Shown here piece after piece: positions 22,601 to 32,800 of a stretch of DNA of 64,000 nucleotides. Under the pieces are notes generated by a model. It searched no databases. It was not told where the DNA came from and was given only the letters and a program-made list of their open reading frames with translations. The stretch spans positions 83,851,501-83,915,500 of the forward strand of contig CM075655.1 of the NCBI GenBank assembly GCA_037953625.1, written 5' to 3'. The DNA is from Crotalaria pallida (taxonomy: Eukaryota; Streptophyta; Magnoliopsida; Fabales; Fabaceae). How positions within the stretch are numbered: the stretch's first letter is position 1; every line of letters starts with the position of its first letter. The position numbers and the translations under genes are program-made.

Positions 22601-22803
22601 TCTTCCATCATCGGACCACTCTCCTCCACCTCTGAGTTGAATAGACACATGTAGCCCAATGGTTTTGGGTCTCTATAGGCTACTAGTTTTCTATCACAAT
22701 CAATGATCACTTGGTTCCGACTTAACCAGTCCATCCCCAAGATCACATCTAATTGTGTCAAGGGTAAGCAGATCAAGTCTACTTTAGAGGTTTGTCCCAA
22801 CAC
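19699..22803 (-). CDS. pol: Pol of element C: RT, RNase H, integrase, chromodomain
   Basis: A 1034-residue open frame on the minus strand. It begins inside the protease (LGMDWL at 22-27); the upstream half with the catalytic Asp is missing, so the M at 22803 is a fortuitous start. RT lies at about 120-320 with MPFGLTNAP and FIDD at 256-259. RNase H is at about 400-512 (YCDASKQGLGCVLMQ, E442, SDH at 466-468). The integrase zinc module has H618, H625, C655, C658; the DDE triad is D688, D749 and E785 (35 residues between the last two, as usual). The C-terminus (PVRIEDRRIKQLRGKDIHLV, then ASWELED) is a chromodomain of the Tekay type, thought to target heterochromatin. It would supply RT and integrase, but protease is lacking. 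Confidence 0.95.
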   Translation of the reverse strand: MLGQTSKVDLICLPLTQLDVILGMDWLSRNQVIIDCDRKLVAYRDPKPLGYMCLFNSEVEESGPMMEEIPVVREFPEVFADEIPGLPPRREIEFGIDRIPGAGPISIAPYRMAPPEMAEMKKQIEELLQKQMIRPSVSPWGAPVLFVKKKDGSMRMCIDYRQLNKVTIKNKYPLPRIDDLMDQVRGASVFSKIDLRSGYHQIRIREEDISKTAFRSRYGHYEYVVMPFGLTNAPAIFMDYMNRIFRPYLDSFVVVFIDDILIYSKSPEEHAEHLRVVLSILKEKQLYAKLTKCEFWLKEVKFLGHVISDKGIAVDPTKVDSVLQWEQPKSVTEVRSFLGLAGYYRRFIEGFSKVALPLTKLTRKDQPFLWDEKCEKSFRELKERLTSSPVLVLPDTQKSFDVYCDASKQGLGCVLMQDGQVVAYASRQLKVHEMNYPTHDLELAAVVFALKIWRHYLYGTTFRVFSDHKSLKYLFDQKELNMRQRRWMEFLKDYEFELNYHPGKANVVVDALSRKAMHISAMMVREAALIEEFRDLSLTMQVEPTSIKLGMLQVANEFLQRIRELQHKDGKLMEKRKLMQEGKELEFQEGKDEILRFKTRICVPDDLEVRRTILDEAHKSKMSMHPGATKMYQDLKKLFWWSGLKKDVAEYVACCLVCQKVKVEHQRPGGELLSLEVPVWKWDSISMDFVSGLPRTSNSHDAIWVIVDRLTKSAHFIPVNMRYSLEKLTQLYIKEVVRLHGVPSSIVSDRDPRFTSKFWEDLHRALGSRLKLSSAYHPQTDGQTERTIQSLEDILRACALEEQGNWEQMLPLVEFTYNNSYHTSIGMAPFEALYGRKCQTPLCWFQVGENSLVGPDFVQETTEQIKMIQAKMKTAQSRQKSYADRRRKPLEFVEGDHVFIRIVPTKGVSRALKTQKLSPKFIGPYQILKRIGPVAYQLALPPSLANLHNVFHVSQLKKYVHDPTIVLRIQPDNLGVHKNLTFKVVPVRIEDRRIKQLRGKDIHLVKIVWVCGDVIEASWELEDKMGQDYPDLFV

Positions 22804-22862
22804 TTCTATACAACAGTTAAGACATGCTCTAGAAACAACTACTGGAGCATTGGTAGGGGTTT

Positions 22863-23468
22863 CTATTTGCTAAAAATTGACTTCAACTTTGGCTTCAGTC
22901 CACCTTCAAACTTGATGCACTTGCTCCTCTCGTCTGGATTGTTCTGGTAGTATGCAGAGTACTTCATCAGCTCTTCAAACTTTGCCGCGTACTCGCCCAC
23001 ACTCATGTTCCCTTGCTTCAACTGCAGAAACTCCACCTCCTTCTTCCTTCTCAGATCCTCATGAAAATACTTCTGGAGAAACTTCTCCATAAATACTCCC
23101 CAACTTATCTCCCTTCCTTCATATTGCAAAAGTTGCATGGTGTGATTCCACCAATTCTCAGCCTCATCTTCCAGCATATAGGTTGCATATGCCACCTTCT
23201 GAACATCAGAACACTCCAAAGTCCTCAAAATCTTGTCCATAATATGAATCCACTTGTTGGCCTCTTCCGGTTTAAATCCCCCTTCAAACTTTGGCGGATT
23301 GCAACTCCTAAAATCAGCCAAAGTCTTTGCCTCGGTGCTTCCCATATTACACTGATGAGACGGGTTAGCCGGTTGAGATGGTTGCTGAGACTGCCTTTGC
23401 ATGGCTTCCAATACCGTGGTGATTCGCTCCAACATCGCATTGGTGTGATTTTGGTTTCTAGTTGCCAT
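22863..23468 (-). CDS. gag: Truncated Gag of element C
   Basis: 201 residues starting MATRNQNHTNAMLERI. The retrotransposon-gag core is intact: PPKFEGGFKPEEANKWI, ENWWNHTMQLL, FLQKYFHEDLRRKKEVEFL, GEYAAKFEELMKYS, KCIKFEGGLKPKLKS. It then stops in KSIFSK. Compared with the E Gag it lacks the linker, both Cys-rich modules and the whole start of protease. Pol resumes only 60 bp on in the protease tail (CLNCCIEVLG). A deletion between the end of the gag core and the last part of protease explains this. The product might still assemble but could not bind RNA through a zinc knuckle. Confidence 0.92.
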   Translation of the reverse strand: MATRNQNHTNAMLERITTVLEAMQRQSQQPSQPANPSHQCNMGSTEAKTLADFRSCNPPKFEGGFKPEEANKWIHIMDKILRTLECSDVQKVAYATYMLEDEAENWWNHTMQLLQYEGREISWGVFMEKFLQKYFHEDLRRKKEVEFLQLKQGNMSVGEYAAKFEELMKYSAYYQNNPDERSKCIKFEGGLKPKLKSIFSK

Positions 23469-23741
23469 ATTAGACCTGCGCTATGGGCTTATGGTCACAT
23501 ATGTTGAACTAAAGAAACTTCCATTACACCACCTATACTACGGCTCTATCCTAAACTTATTAATGCTACAATCAGTTGCGTCTTGTACTCAAAAGAGACA
23601 AGATACAAACAAGTCAGGGTATTCAAACCTTAATCAAACGATACAATAACATTCAAATAATGTAAATGCGTTGGAGATACCTGCTTGATGTTGATGGCTA
23701 CCTTTCTGGAACCACTTCTACTACTACAGGATCTGACTTTT
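23469..23741 (-). other. Leader of element C
   Basis: Non-coding leader between the gag start and the PBS. No ORF or repeat of note. Confidence 0.7.
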
Positions 23742-23753
23742 GCTCTGATACCA
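23742..23753 (-). other. Primer binding site of element C (tRNA-iMet)
   Basis: TGGTATCAGAGC on the minus strand, five bases (CTTAG) after the 5' LTR end at 23759. Confidence 0.93.
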
Positions 23754-24472
23754 CTAAGTGTGACACCCTTCCGGATTACCCAAATATAATATAGTATTTA
23801 TGCTTTATATTGGATAATATATGGACTTGTGAGCTAAGAAAATATGGTAAATAAAATTTTCTTTAAAGCGGGTGCACAATTCATCTAATGGAACTCTTGG
23901 AGAATAAATTCTAAAATCCTTTAAAACACTTGTATCGAGTTCGGCGATTTCTAAAACCTTTTCTCAAGCAGGATAACATTCGTTCTTTAGAAATTCCTTT
24001 ACATTTTACAATCAATTGAAGCTATCCATACTTTGTTCAATAAAACTGATACCGTCAATTAATACTTATAGCCGAGCTCATTTATAAGTTGAATCAGAGT
24101 AAGCGGAAATTACTGGACTATGCAACTGATATGATATAAACATAGATTTTCATATATACGAAAGAGTCATACATACATAGTCCATGAGATAAGTCACCAA
24201 GTTCCAAAAATATAACAAGTCCATGTAAACAGATCTACATCACTATGATACTGTAACCCTAGAGTAAAACATATGTACAATATATACATAATCAAAATAC
24301 AACCCCAGGGATAGTCACGTAGATCCATCAGCATCAGATGCAGTAGTAGTAGCAGTAGTAGTCTCCCAAAAACATAGGTAATAAGGTAGTAGCATCATCA
24401 TCACAGCAGCAGCAGCACATCTCCTCCACAGCACGGATCCAAGGGTCCACATCATACACCATATGCACGTAC

Positions 24473-24946
24473 CTAGGGATCATCGTCCCTCCAGTCACTC
24501 CCAGTAGAATGCACGACAGGCTCGCTCCCACTCTCGTCCTCCACCGGATCCTCCTCGATCTCATCCGAGGGAGAGTGTACCCTACCACTGGGTACCGGGT
24601 CAGGTGATGGTGAAACCCTGACGGGGCTCCTCGGATAAGAAGGGGGAGTCTCCTCGCGGACAACTCTCGAAGTAAAAGGGTGAGAGCGGGTAGGTCGAAA
24701 ATGAAAACTATGGTAAGAGCGAGCTGGTCGCGTGGGAGGTGGTCCATGATAAGTATAAAACGGGGGTACATGCATAGTGTATATAATGGGAATCCTAAAA
24801 CTACGAGGACGGAATCGCATCAGCGGATTAGGGTGGTAGAATGTGAACTCTACCTCCCCCTCATACACCGCGCGATGGTCCTCATAGATCCAGACGCCAC
24901 TAGGAAGTGGCCGGATCTCGATGCAAGCAATGTAACGAGACATCAC
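24473..24946 (-). CDS. Conserved proline-rich ORF in the LTR of element C
   Basis: A 157-codon frame lying wholly inside the LTR, in the element's sense. It begins two codons after a 3' splice-site-like AG (24948-24947); the ATG at 24943 gives MSRYIACIEIRPLPSG. The centre (EGEVEFTFYHPNP, RIPIIYTMHVPPFYTYHGPP) is aromatic and proline-rich, followed by Arg/Ser/His-rich and then acidic segments (PSDEIEEDPVEDESG). I do not recognise a family. A diverged relative at 44743-45213 shares about 60% of residues with mostly synonymous nucleotide changes. There is no signal peptide or membrane helix. It could be a small accessory protein made from a spliced leader; this is inference. Confidence 0.55.
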   Translation of the reverse strand: MMSRYIACIEIRPLPSGVWIYEDHRAVYEGEVEFTFYHPNPLMRFRPRSFRIPIIYTMHVPPFYTYHGPPPTRPARSYHSFHFRPTRSHPFTSRVVREETPPSYPRSPVRVSPSPDPVPSGRVHSPSDEIEEDPVEDESGSEPVVHSTGSDWRDDDP

Positions 24947-25660
24947 CTACAAGGGCATAGGGGTAAGCAATTCTACTCACATAATCAATAGAGAATAAAT
25001 CATGCAACATATGAAAGATAATAATGCATCAATTAATAACAATCACAATTAGCATCTAGCAAGTATCAGATGCACATAGGATGCTCACACTTAATTCAGG
25101 TATATCAATTGCATTAAGTGAATGACATGATGCATGATTTTAACTCTCAACTTATCTCCACATTTTCTAAGTCACTCTCTGACGTCCATCCCTGACAACC
25201 CAGCACTCCACAGTGCATTGTATTCCTAGGTATACAACAATTCATACATTCACCTAGAATGTACACGTCAAGCTTGGTATCCATGCCACCCGAGCACATC
25301 CCGTCATCCAAACGGATCGTCATCCAAACGATATATCCATATCGGCACCCACAAAGCCGACCACGTCATCGACGTGTCATCAAGCAAGCGTATTGGCACT
25401 CCCAGAGGCCCTCCACATGTTTATCGAAACATGAATACGTCCTACCATCCAAACTCCAGAATGAATGCATTTTAGACTTAGGGGAAATTGATTAATACTT
25501 TACTTGCCACCTAGGCTTAATTTTCAAAATGGATCGTCACCGAACAATCTATTTGTATTTATCAATTTCTCTAAGTCTTTGATCCCTTGAATTATCCTTA
25601 ATAATTCCTTAATTAATTAAGTTAGAATTGAAAATGATGTTTTCAGATTCTGGGCATTTT

Positions 25661-25986
25661 ACTCGAGTAAAGTTCAGAATACTCGAGTGTTCTGGAGATT
25701 TTCCAGATTACTCGAGTGTTCTTAAGCTTACTCGAGTGTTCATGTCTTTCTGAGGATTTGGGTTTGAATTTCAACAATTTACTCGAGTAGTTCATGAGTT
25801 ACTCGAGTGTTCTTGGACTTTTCCAGAATACTCGAGTGACTTTGAATGACTCGAGTGTTTGACCTATAACAATTCTCAGTTCATGCCCGATACTCGAGTA
25901 CCAGACAAAATACTCGAGTGTTCTTATGACATTTACTTTATTTTGAACACGATTTACTCGAGTACTTTGCCATTTACTCGAGTGTT
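25661..25986. repeat. Cluster of ACTCGAGT palindromes, C 5' LTR
   Basis: Same cluster as 17985-18335 with one 20-bp unit fewer. Lies in the putative LTR intron. Confidence 0.9.
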
Positions 25987-26958
25987 TCGCAGCTGACAGT
26001 ATTGAAAACTGGTTTTAACATGCCATTTTCATTTCTACTCAATTTAAGTCCATTTCAGGGATCCACAGAGTTAACATATCATTAATCAAACATGTTACAA
26101 CACTTATTTCAACTCAAAACACAGAATTGACAGAGAAATCATTGATTATGCATAAAAAGGCATTTTAACAACTCAATACCTCAAATCACACAATAAGCAT
26201 AATATTCATGAAACAAAGCTCATTTAAGTTCACATGCATGATAACGAACTTGCTCAATACGGATTTAGAGCATGGATTGGTCTCCAAACCAAAGTTCCTA
26301 TAGAATCTAAGCCCTTAGAGCCTCTTGGTGGCTCTCTAACACATTTAATGGATTTCAAACTCTATCTAGTGAATATAATTACTTCCCCTTACCTCTCAGA
26401 TGTGAATCAACAGAAAGAAATCCAAAGAAAGCTCTCCAAACCCAGAAATCCACTTGAACTTCTCATGCATGATAGTTTTGAGTACCATACCAAAATGGAA
26501 TTGGTTCGTACATGAAACAGAGAATTAGATTGGGGAAAATTAGATTTCTAAGCTCTATGCAACATCATCTAACTAAAGGAATTGAGTTTGAGACTCAAGA
26601 ACTCAAGAGCTTACCAGAATCGATGATCACAGTGAGCTCCAGACACCAACTCAAGCAAGAACAGCTCCACTTCAAGACTTCGATTCTCTCAATCCACACA
26701 CTCAAACCTCACAATTTTGGTGTCTATACAAAGCTCGTGATGTGAGCTTTGTATTGGTGTATAGATTATCACTCAACTCAGCTCACAGAGGAAGAATCGA
26801 AGAACACAATTCGAAAACCCTAACTCTTCTAATCTTCAACAAGTTAATCAAAATTCTCGACCAAGGGACAATGATGCGTTTAAATAGGCCAATGGAAAGC
26901 TCATGCGGGGCGACACGACGCCTATGGCGTTGGCATGGTGGTGATTTCGTGTCACCAT

Positions 26959-28554
26959 TGTTAGTTCCATGATGAACATGATGAATGTTTTGATAATGAC
27001 AAAGTGTTTTTGAACAAGCTACAAGTGTTGATCAAGTTTCAAGCTCAACAAGCAACAACAAACATCAAATGAAGAAGAGAGAAAGCAAGCTCATGAAGAC
27101 CTAAGTTTGAGTGTATTTGTATTTCTTTTATCTTTTGCCTCTCAAGCTTCATAGGTTTTTTATTTGGTTAGATTATTATAGAGGGTAGTGAATCTCATTC
27201 ATAAGTCATGATTTAATCATAATTTGAGTTTTCACTTAACCTAGAATCAATAGGTGGCTTAAAGGTTTTAAAGGAAAGGTTGGATTTTGAGAAAACAAGT
27301 TTTGAACATGTGCAGTATCAACTTAATCGATTAAGTGATTAACTTAATCGAGTACTACTCGAGTACACGACTTGCTTAATCGATTAAGTACTGCTGAACT
27401 GATTTTTAAAATACGATTTTCACTTCTCAAAATCAGTTTTCAAGTGCTACAACTTTTGGGTATTCTATATAAACCTTTTCCTATTATTTGTGAAAAATTA
27501 GAATCATTTTCATACAAGTTTTACAAAGAATTAAGCCACTCTATTCTCTCTCATTTTTCTAAAGATCAAAGTTCTCATATTTTCATATTCTTTGATCAAG
27601 AACCTTTGAATCTCTTATGGTGAATTGTCATAACTCTTGATTGAGATTCATAGGATTGTTTTGTGTTTTCTATTGTGTTGTAATCTTTGCAAGAAGGCAA
27701 GCCACTACAACAAACAAGAAGTCTTGGTGTGTCGATTTTATCATCAAGCAAGTGCATTCTTATTGAAGAAGAAGAAGAAGTCTTGGTTGTGAATCAAGCA
27801 AGTGAAGCCTTGGTGTGTGGTTTATCATCAAGCAATTAAAGACTTGTTGTGTCGATTATCAACAAGGGGTAGAGGTTAGATTAGAGAGAAGATCAATAGG
27901 ATTACAAGGCAAGGGTGTCGGTTATCTCTTGTAAGCTAGCAAGAAGGGAGTCTTGTGAGGCAATCACTTGTAATTTGAGAACTCTAATTCCTCATAGTGA
28001 AGAATCTCTCTTGGTTGAAGAGGGGACTGGATGTAGCTTTCAAGTGGATGAAAGTGAACCAGGATAAATCACTGTGTCGTATCTCTAAACCCTTACTCTT
28101 TATATTCAAGTCATTTGATTGCGTTCTTGGTTGAAAACCTAGAAAGATTGATTTTCATAATTGATTGAATTGAATCTTTAATTGTGCAAATTGATAAAGG
28201 GAAAATCATTTTCATAACTAGGTTAATCAATAAGAATATAGGTGTTAATCATTTCCGCTGAATCTCTGATCTTGCATGTGAATTGATTGATTTTCGTATT
28301 CGAATGAAAAATTGATTTTTCTGTTTTCTGTCATATCTAATCGATTAAGTTCAAGTTTAATCGAGTGCTACTCGAGTAAATTGCAGGTTAATCGATTAAG
28401 TGCTGTAGAATTTGCAAAAATCATTTGTTTTGATTGTTTCGATTTGTTTCGTTCGAAAATCTTTCAAGGTATCTTGTACACCTATTCAACCCCCCCTTCT
28501 AGGTGTTTTCCTAGGGTTCCTAAGTCTCTCCAACCACCAATTGCGGTTTCCTCA
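26959..28554 (+). mobile_element. Element F 5' LTR (1596 bp)
   Basis: TGTTAGTTCCATG to CGGTTTCCTCA. Palindromes TTAATCGATTAA and ACTCGAGT occur at 27321-27395 and again at 28334-28405, the same two positions (about 350 bp in and near the end) as the clusters in A. Confidence 0.95.
27466..27473 (+). promoter_or_regulatory. Putative TATA box of element F 5' LTR
   Basis: TATATAAA 507 bp into the LTR, repeated at 31707-31714 in the 3' LTR. It follows the first palindrome cluster, as in A. Confidence 0.6.
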
Positions 28555-28556
28555 AT

Positions 28557-28568
28557 TGGTATCAGAGC
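28557..28568 (+). other. Primer binding site of element F (tRNA-iMet)
   Basis: TGGTATCAGAGC two bases after the LTR end. Confidence 0.95.
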
Positions 28569-28626
28569 TCGGTCGAAAGACACGAGCATAAGAGCTTTTT
28601 CGTAAAGATCCTTTAAGAAAATCGCA

Positions 28627-29241
28627 ATGGGTTCCATGAATCTCTTTGGTGGTGAAGGTGCTTCAATAAGTCGTCCTCCATTGTTTGCCGGAGAAGGCTA
28701 TGCATATTGGAAAGTTACAATGAAAATCTTTATCCAAGCCATAGATAGTGAAATTTGGAAAGTAGTTGAAAAAGGTCCTCATATCCCCTCTAGTTTAGTT
28801 GAAGGTGTAGAACAATTGATCCCTGAGGATAAGTGGAAGGATGATGATAGAAAGAAAGTACAATATGATTATAAAGCAAAGAATATCATTACATCCGCTT
28901 TATCCTATGACGAGTTCTTTAGAGTTTCTCAATGTTCTAGTGCTAAAGAAATGTGGGACACTTTACAAGTGACTCATGAAGGAACTAGTGAGGTTAGGAG
29001 AGCTAGATTGAATGCCTTAATGCGTGATTATGAATTGTTTCATATGCTTCCAAATGAATCTATAAATGATATGCAAAAGCGTTTTACTCACATTATAAAT
29101 CATTTACTTGCTCTTGGTAAAACTTTTCTTCAAGGTGAACTTCCTAACAAAGTGTTGAGATGTTTAGACAGGAATTGGCAACCAAAAGTAACGGCTATTG
29201 TTGAATCTAGCAACACTTTTCGGAAAGCTTCAAGAACATGA
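28627..29241 (+). CDS. gag: Element F gag, N-terminal part
   Basis: Starts MGSMNLFGGEGASISRPP and follows A's Gag closely (YAYWKVTMKIFIQAID, MWDTLQVTHEG, MQKRFTHIINHL). After AIVES it loses about 23 bases relative to A, leaves the frame and stops after SNTFRKASRT. The capsid-like gag domain is nearly complete, but the nucleocapsid half is in another frame downstream. Confidence 0.92.
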   Translation: MGSMNLFGGEGASISRPPLFAGEGYAYWKVTMKIFIQAIDSEIWKVVEKGPHIPSSLVEGVEQLIPEDKWKDDDRKKVQYDYKAKNIITSALSYDEFFRVSQCSSAKEMWDTLQVTHEGTSEVRRARLNALMRDYELFHMLPNESINDMQKRFTHIINHLLALGKTFLQGELPNKVLRCLDRNWQPKVTAIVESSNTFRKASRT

Positions 29242-30394
29242 AATGGAGCTTGGACGATTAAGTATCAATGAAGAGTCGGATAAGAACAAATCAAGGAAAG
29301 GACTTGCTCTTAGAGTCAAAAGTGCATATAAAAAGAAAGATAGTTCCGATGATGATGATAGTGAAGATTCCGATTCCGATGTTGATGAAAAAGACATGAA
29401 ACTTTTGTTAAAAGAGTTTGACAAGTTTCTTAGGAGAAAAGGAAGGTTGAACAAGGACAAAAGTAAAGAGAAGGATTCCCCACACTATAAGACCAAAACT
29501 TCAAAAGAAGGTGTAGTTTTCCATGAATGTGGAAAGCCCGGTCATCTCAAGTATTCATGCTCTAAGTATCTCAAGAAGAAGGAGAAAGACAAGAAAAATT
29601 CTAAATCTAAAAGAGCATACATAGTTTGGGATAGTGATGAAGATAACAAGAAAAGCACATCGAGTAGTTCATCGGATGATGAAGAAGCCGCTTGTCTCAA
29701 CTTGATAACTCTAGTAGATGATGAAGAACAAAGTTCAAATGATGAATCAAGTTATCAAAGCGAGGATAGCAATGTAAGTGAATCTAAATCCGAAATTTCT
29801 TCTAAATATGAATTGTTACATAATGCTTATGAAGAAATGTATGAACAACTTGAAAAACTAGCTTTGAAAAACATTGAAAGAAAGAAGCTCATTTTGAAAC
29901 ATCAAAAAGAGATTTTAGATCTTCAAAAACAAGTTGATGAGCTTAATCTTGAAAATGAAACTCTTGATCTTATCTATGCTAGTTCTTCTTGTGATTGTGC
30001 TAGTAGATTGAATGTTGTGGTTGATTGTGAGAGTTGCAAGTTGCTCAAGGATGAAAATGCTATTTTGAAAAATAAGCTTGCAAGTTTCACCATTTGTGAT
30101 ATTAGATTGCGCACATTGTTAAATTTTCAAAGAGAAAATTCAAACAAGTTTGGTTTGGGTTATACTAATGCTAAGAGTAAATCTCATAGAAATGTTGTTG
30201 ATTTTTCTAAAGTTGATTTTTCAAATCCTCCAACATGTTTCTATTGTGGTACTCATGGACATACTTCAAATGTGTGTTATGTTAAAGTGCATGGTATATC
30301 TAAAGGAAATTTTGTTTGGATGAAAAAGGGTGAAAGTCCCTACACTAACAAAAATGGATCCAAAACCATTTGGATACCAAAAAGCAAAGCATGA
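29207..30394 (+). pseudogene. Element F gag, C-terminal part in shifted frame
   Basis: Continues Gag from LATLFGKLQEHEMELGRLS in a different frame. The first zinc knuckle reads FHECGKPGHLKYSC, so its first Cys is replaced by Phe. The second, CFYCGTHGHTSNVC, is intact. Acidic Asp/Ser runs (SSDDDDSEDSDSDVDE) and a Lys/Glu coiled-coil-like part lie between, as in A. It ends IWIPKSKA and TGA, the same point as A's gag. Nothing like protease follows. Confidence 0.85.
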
Positions 30395-31199
30395 TTGTTT
30401 TGTAGGTTTGATTGAAGATGCAAATGAATGACACATGTTCTCAATTGGTCTCAACTATGAATGTCTATATTCACATCTTCAATTGGTATCACACTTGCAT
30501 CTCAAGTGAATGTCCTACAAAGTGGTAATATTTGATATTGATATATTATCTTAATTGATATCTTCTCAATTGATATTACTTTTCTAAATGTTTAGTTAAT
30601 TCAATTGGTATCATTGAGTTGATTAAAGTATGATGCTTTGGTGTTATATTTCTTTACAATTGATATCTTCTTTGTTAAGTGATATTATGATCTTTTTAGT
30701 TCTCAATTGGTATTATATTTCATTGTTATATTCTCTTACCAATTGATATCACATTTCAAAGTAAAGCTCTATTGTATTTGTTCAATTGGTATCAATGTTG
30801 TGAAGAAATGATCATTGATTTCTTACCTTGGCTTAGATGTTATATTTCAATTGGTATATATTACTTTTTGATAATGCCAAAGGGGGAGAAATATGATGTT
30901 TTGAATTGAATGAAATGTTTCTCAAAGAGGGAGAAATGGTATGTTTTGAAACATGGGAGAAATATAATATGATTTTTAGATGTTTGTTTGGAGAAAGGTT
31001 GTTTTTGTTGTTTTTATGTAGGTTGAGCTAAGTTGTTGAAGATAGGGGGAGAATCAAGCTTCTATCTCAATTGGATTCAAGTGTTATAGCAATGATTGAG
31101 GGGGAGAAAGAGTCTTCTCAAGTGATCAAATGTTTCAAGCATCAACAACTTTTCAAGCGATTTCAAAACATGGGTTGTCATTTTCAAAAAGGGGGAGAT
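30395..31199 (+). other. Non-coding tail of element F with PBS-like motifs and PPTs
   Basis: At least nine copies or close variants of CAATTGGTATCA lie between about 30440 and 30860, resembling the LTR-end/PBS junction of this element (CTCAATTGGTATCAGAGC). Several PPT-like tracts follow (about 30876, 31042, 31100). The last, AAAAAGGGGGAGAT at 31186-31199, abuts the 3' LTR. Confidence 0.85.
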
Positions 31200-32795
31200 T
31201 GTTAGTTCCATGATGAACATGATGAATGTTTTGATAATGACAAAGTGTTTTTGAACAAGCTACAAGTGTTGATCAAGTTTCAAGCTCAACAAGCAACAAC
31301 AAACATCAAATGAAGAAGAGAGAAAGCAAGCTCATGAAGACCTAAGTTTGAGTGTATTTGTATTTCTTTTATCTTTTGCCTCTCAAGCTTCATAGGTTTT
31401 TTATTTGGTTAGATTATTATAGAGGGTAGTGAATCTCATTCATAAGTCATGATTTAATCATAATTTGAGTTTTCACTTAACCTAGAATCAATAGGTGGCT
31501 TAAAGGTTTTAAAGGAAAGGTTGGATTTTGAGAAAACAAGTTTTGAACATGTGCAGTATCAACTTAATCGATTAAGTGATTAAATTAATCGAGTACTACT
31601 CGAGTACACGACTTGCTTAATCGATTAAGTACTGCTGAACTGATTTTTAAAATACGATTTTCACTTCTCAAAATCAGTTTTCAAGTGCTACAACTTTTGG
31701 GTATTCTATATAAACCTTTTCCTATTATTTGTGAAAAATTAGAATCATTTTCATACAAGTTTTACAAAGAATTAAGCCACTCTATTCTCTCTCATTTTTC
31801 TAAAGATCAAAGTTCTCATATTTTCATATTCTTTGATCAAGAACCTTTGAATCTCTTATGGTGAATTGTCATAACTCTTGATTGAGATTCATAGGATTGT
31901 TTTGTGTTTTCTATTGTGTTGTAATCTTTGCAAGAAGGCAAGCCACTACAACAAACAAGAAGTCTTGGTGTGTCGATTTTATCATCAAGCAAGTGCATTC
32001 TTATTGAAGAAGAAGAAGAAGTCTTGGTTGTGAATCAAGCAAGTGAAGCCTTGGTGTGTGGTTTATCATCAAGCAATTAAAGACTTGTTGTGTCGATTAT
32101 CAACAAGGGGTAAAGGTTAGATTAGAGAGAAGATCAATAGGATTACAAGGCAAGGGTGTCGGTTATCTCTTGTAAGCTAGCAAGAAGGGAGTCTTGTGAG
32201 GCAATCACTTGTAATTTGAGAACTCTAATTCCTCATAGTGAAGAATCTCTCTTGGTTGAAGAGGGGACTGGATGTAGCTTTCAAGTGGATGAAAGTGAAC
32301 CAGGATAAATCACTGTGTCGTATCTCTAAACCCTTACTCTTTATATTCAAGTCATTTGATTGCGTTCTTGGTTGAAAACCTAGAAAGATTGATTTTCATA
32401 ATTGATTGAATTGAATCTTTAATTGTGCAAATTGATAAAGGGAAAATCATTTTCATAACTAGGTTAATCAATAAGAATATAGGTGTTAATCATTTCCGCT
32501 GAATCTCTGATCTTGCATGTGAATTGATTGATTTTCGTATTCGAATGAAAAATTGATTTTTCTGTTTTCTGTCATATCTAATCGATTAAGTTCAAGTTTA
32601 ATCGAGTACTACTCGAGTAAATTGCAGGTTAATCGATTAAGTGCTGTAGAATTTTCAAAAATCATTTGTTTTGATTGTTTCGATTTGTTTCGTTCGAAAA
32701 TCTTTCAAGGTATCTTGTACACCTATTCAACCCCCCCTTCTAGGTGTTTTCCTAGGGTTCCTAAGTCTCTCCAACCACCAATTGCGGTTTCCTCA
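31200..32795 (+). mobile_element. Element F 3' LTR (1596 bp)
   Basis: Same length as the 5' LTR with about four substitutions, for example at the palindrome near 31585. Followed by TSD ACCAT. Confidence 0.95.
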
Positions 32796-32800
32796 ACCAT

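Larger units (their letters stand above)
23759..26958 (-). mobile_element. Element C 5' LTR, main segment
   Basis: Matches the 3' LTR at about 99%. It contains the intact LTR-exon ORF, the acceptor (AG at 24948-24947) and the donor (GT at 26392-26391). It is broken by F after ACCAT at 26954-26958; the remaining LTR start is at 32801-33150. Confidence 0.93.
26959..32795 (+). mobile_element. Element F: gag-only copia element (TR-GAG type), SIRE-like
   Basis: 5837 bp with LTRs 26959-28554 and 31200-32795, each 1596 bp with about four differences. The TSD ACCAT is at 26954-26958 and 32796-32800. The 2.6-kb interior holds a PBS, a frameshifted gag, a PBS-like motif array and a PPT, but no protease, integrase, RT or RNase H. 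Gag is clearly related to that of A. It must depend on another SIRE-like element for RT and integrase. Confidence 0.95.

Noticed and set aside
24334..24771. 145-codon frame overlapping the LTR-exon ORF of C in another frame (also 16664-17101)
   Set aside because: Open in both C LTRs only because these are nearly identical; the G copy keeps the 157-codon frame and shows third-position changes in that frame, so this one is a shadow.
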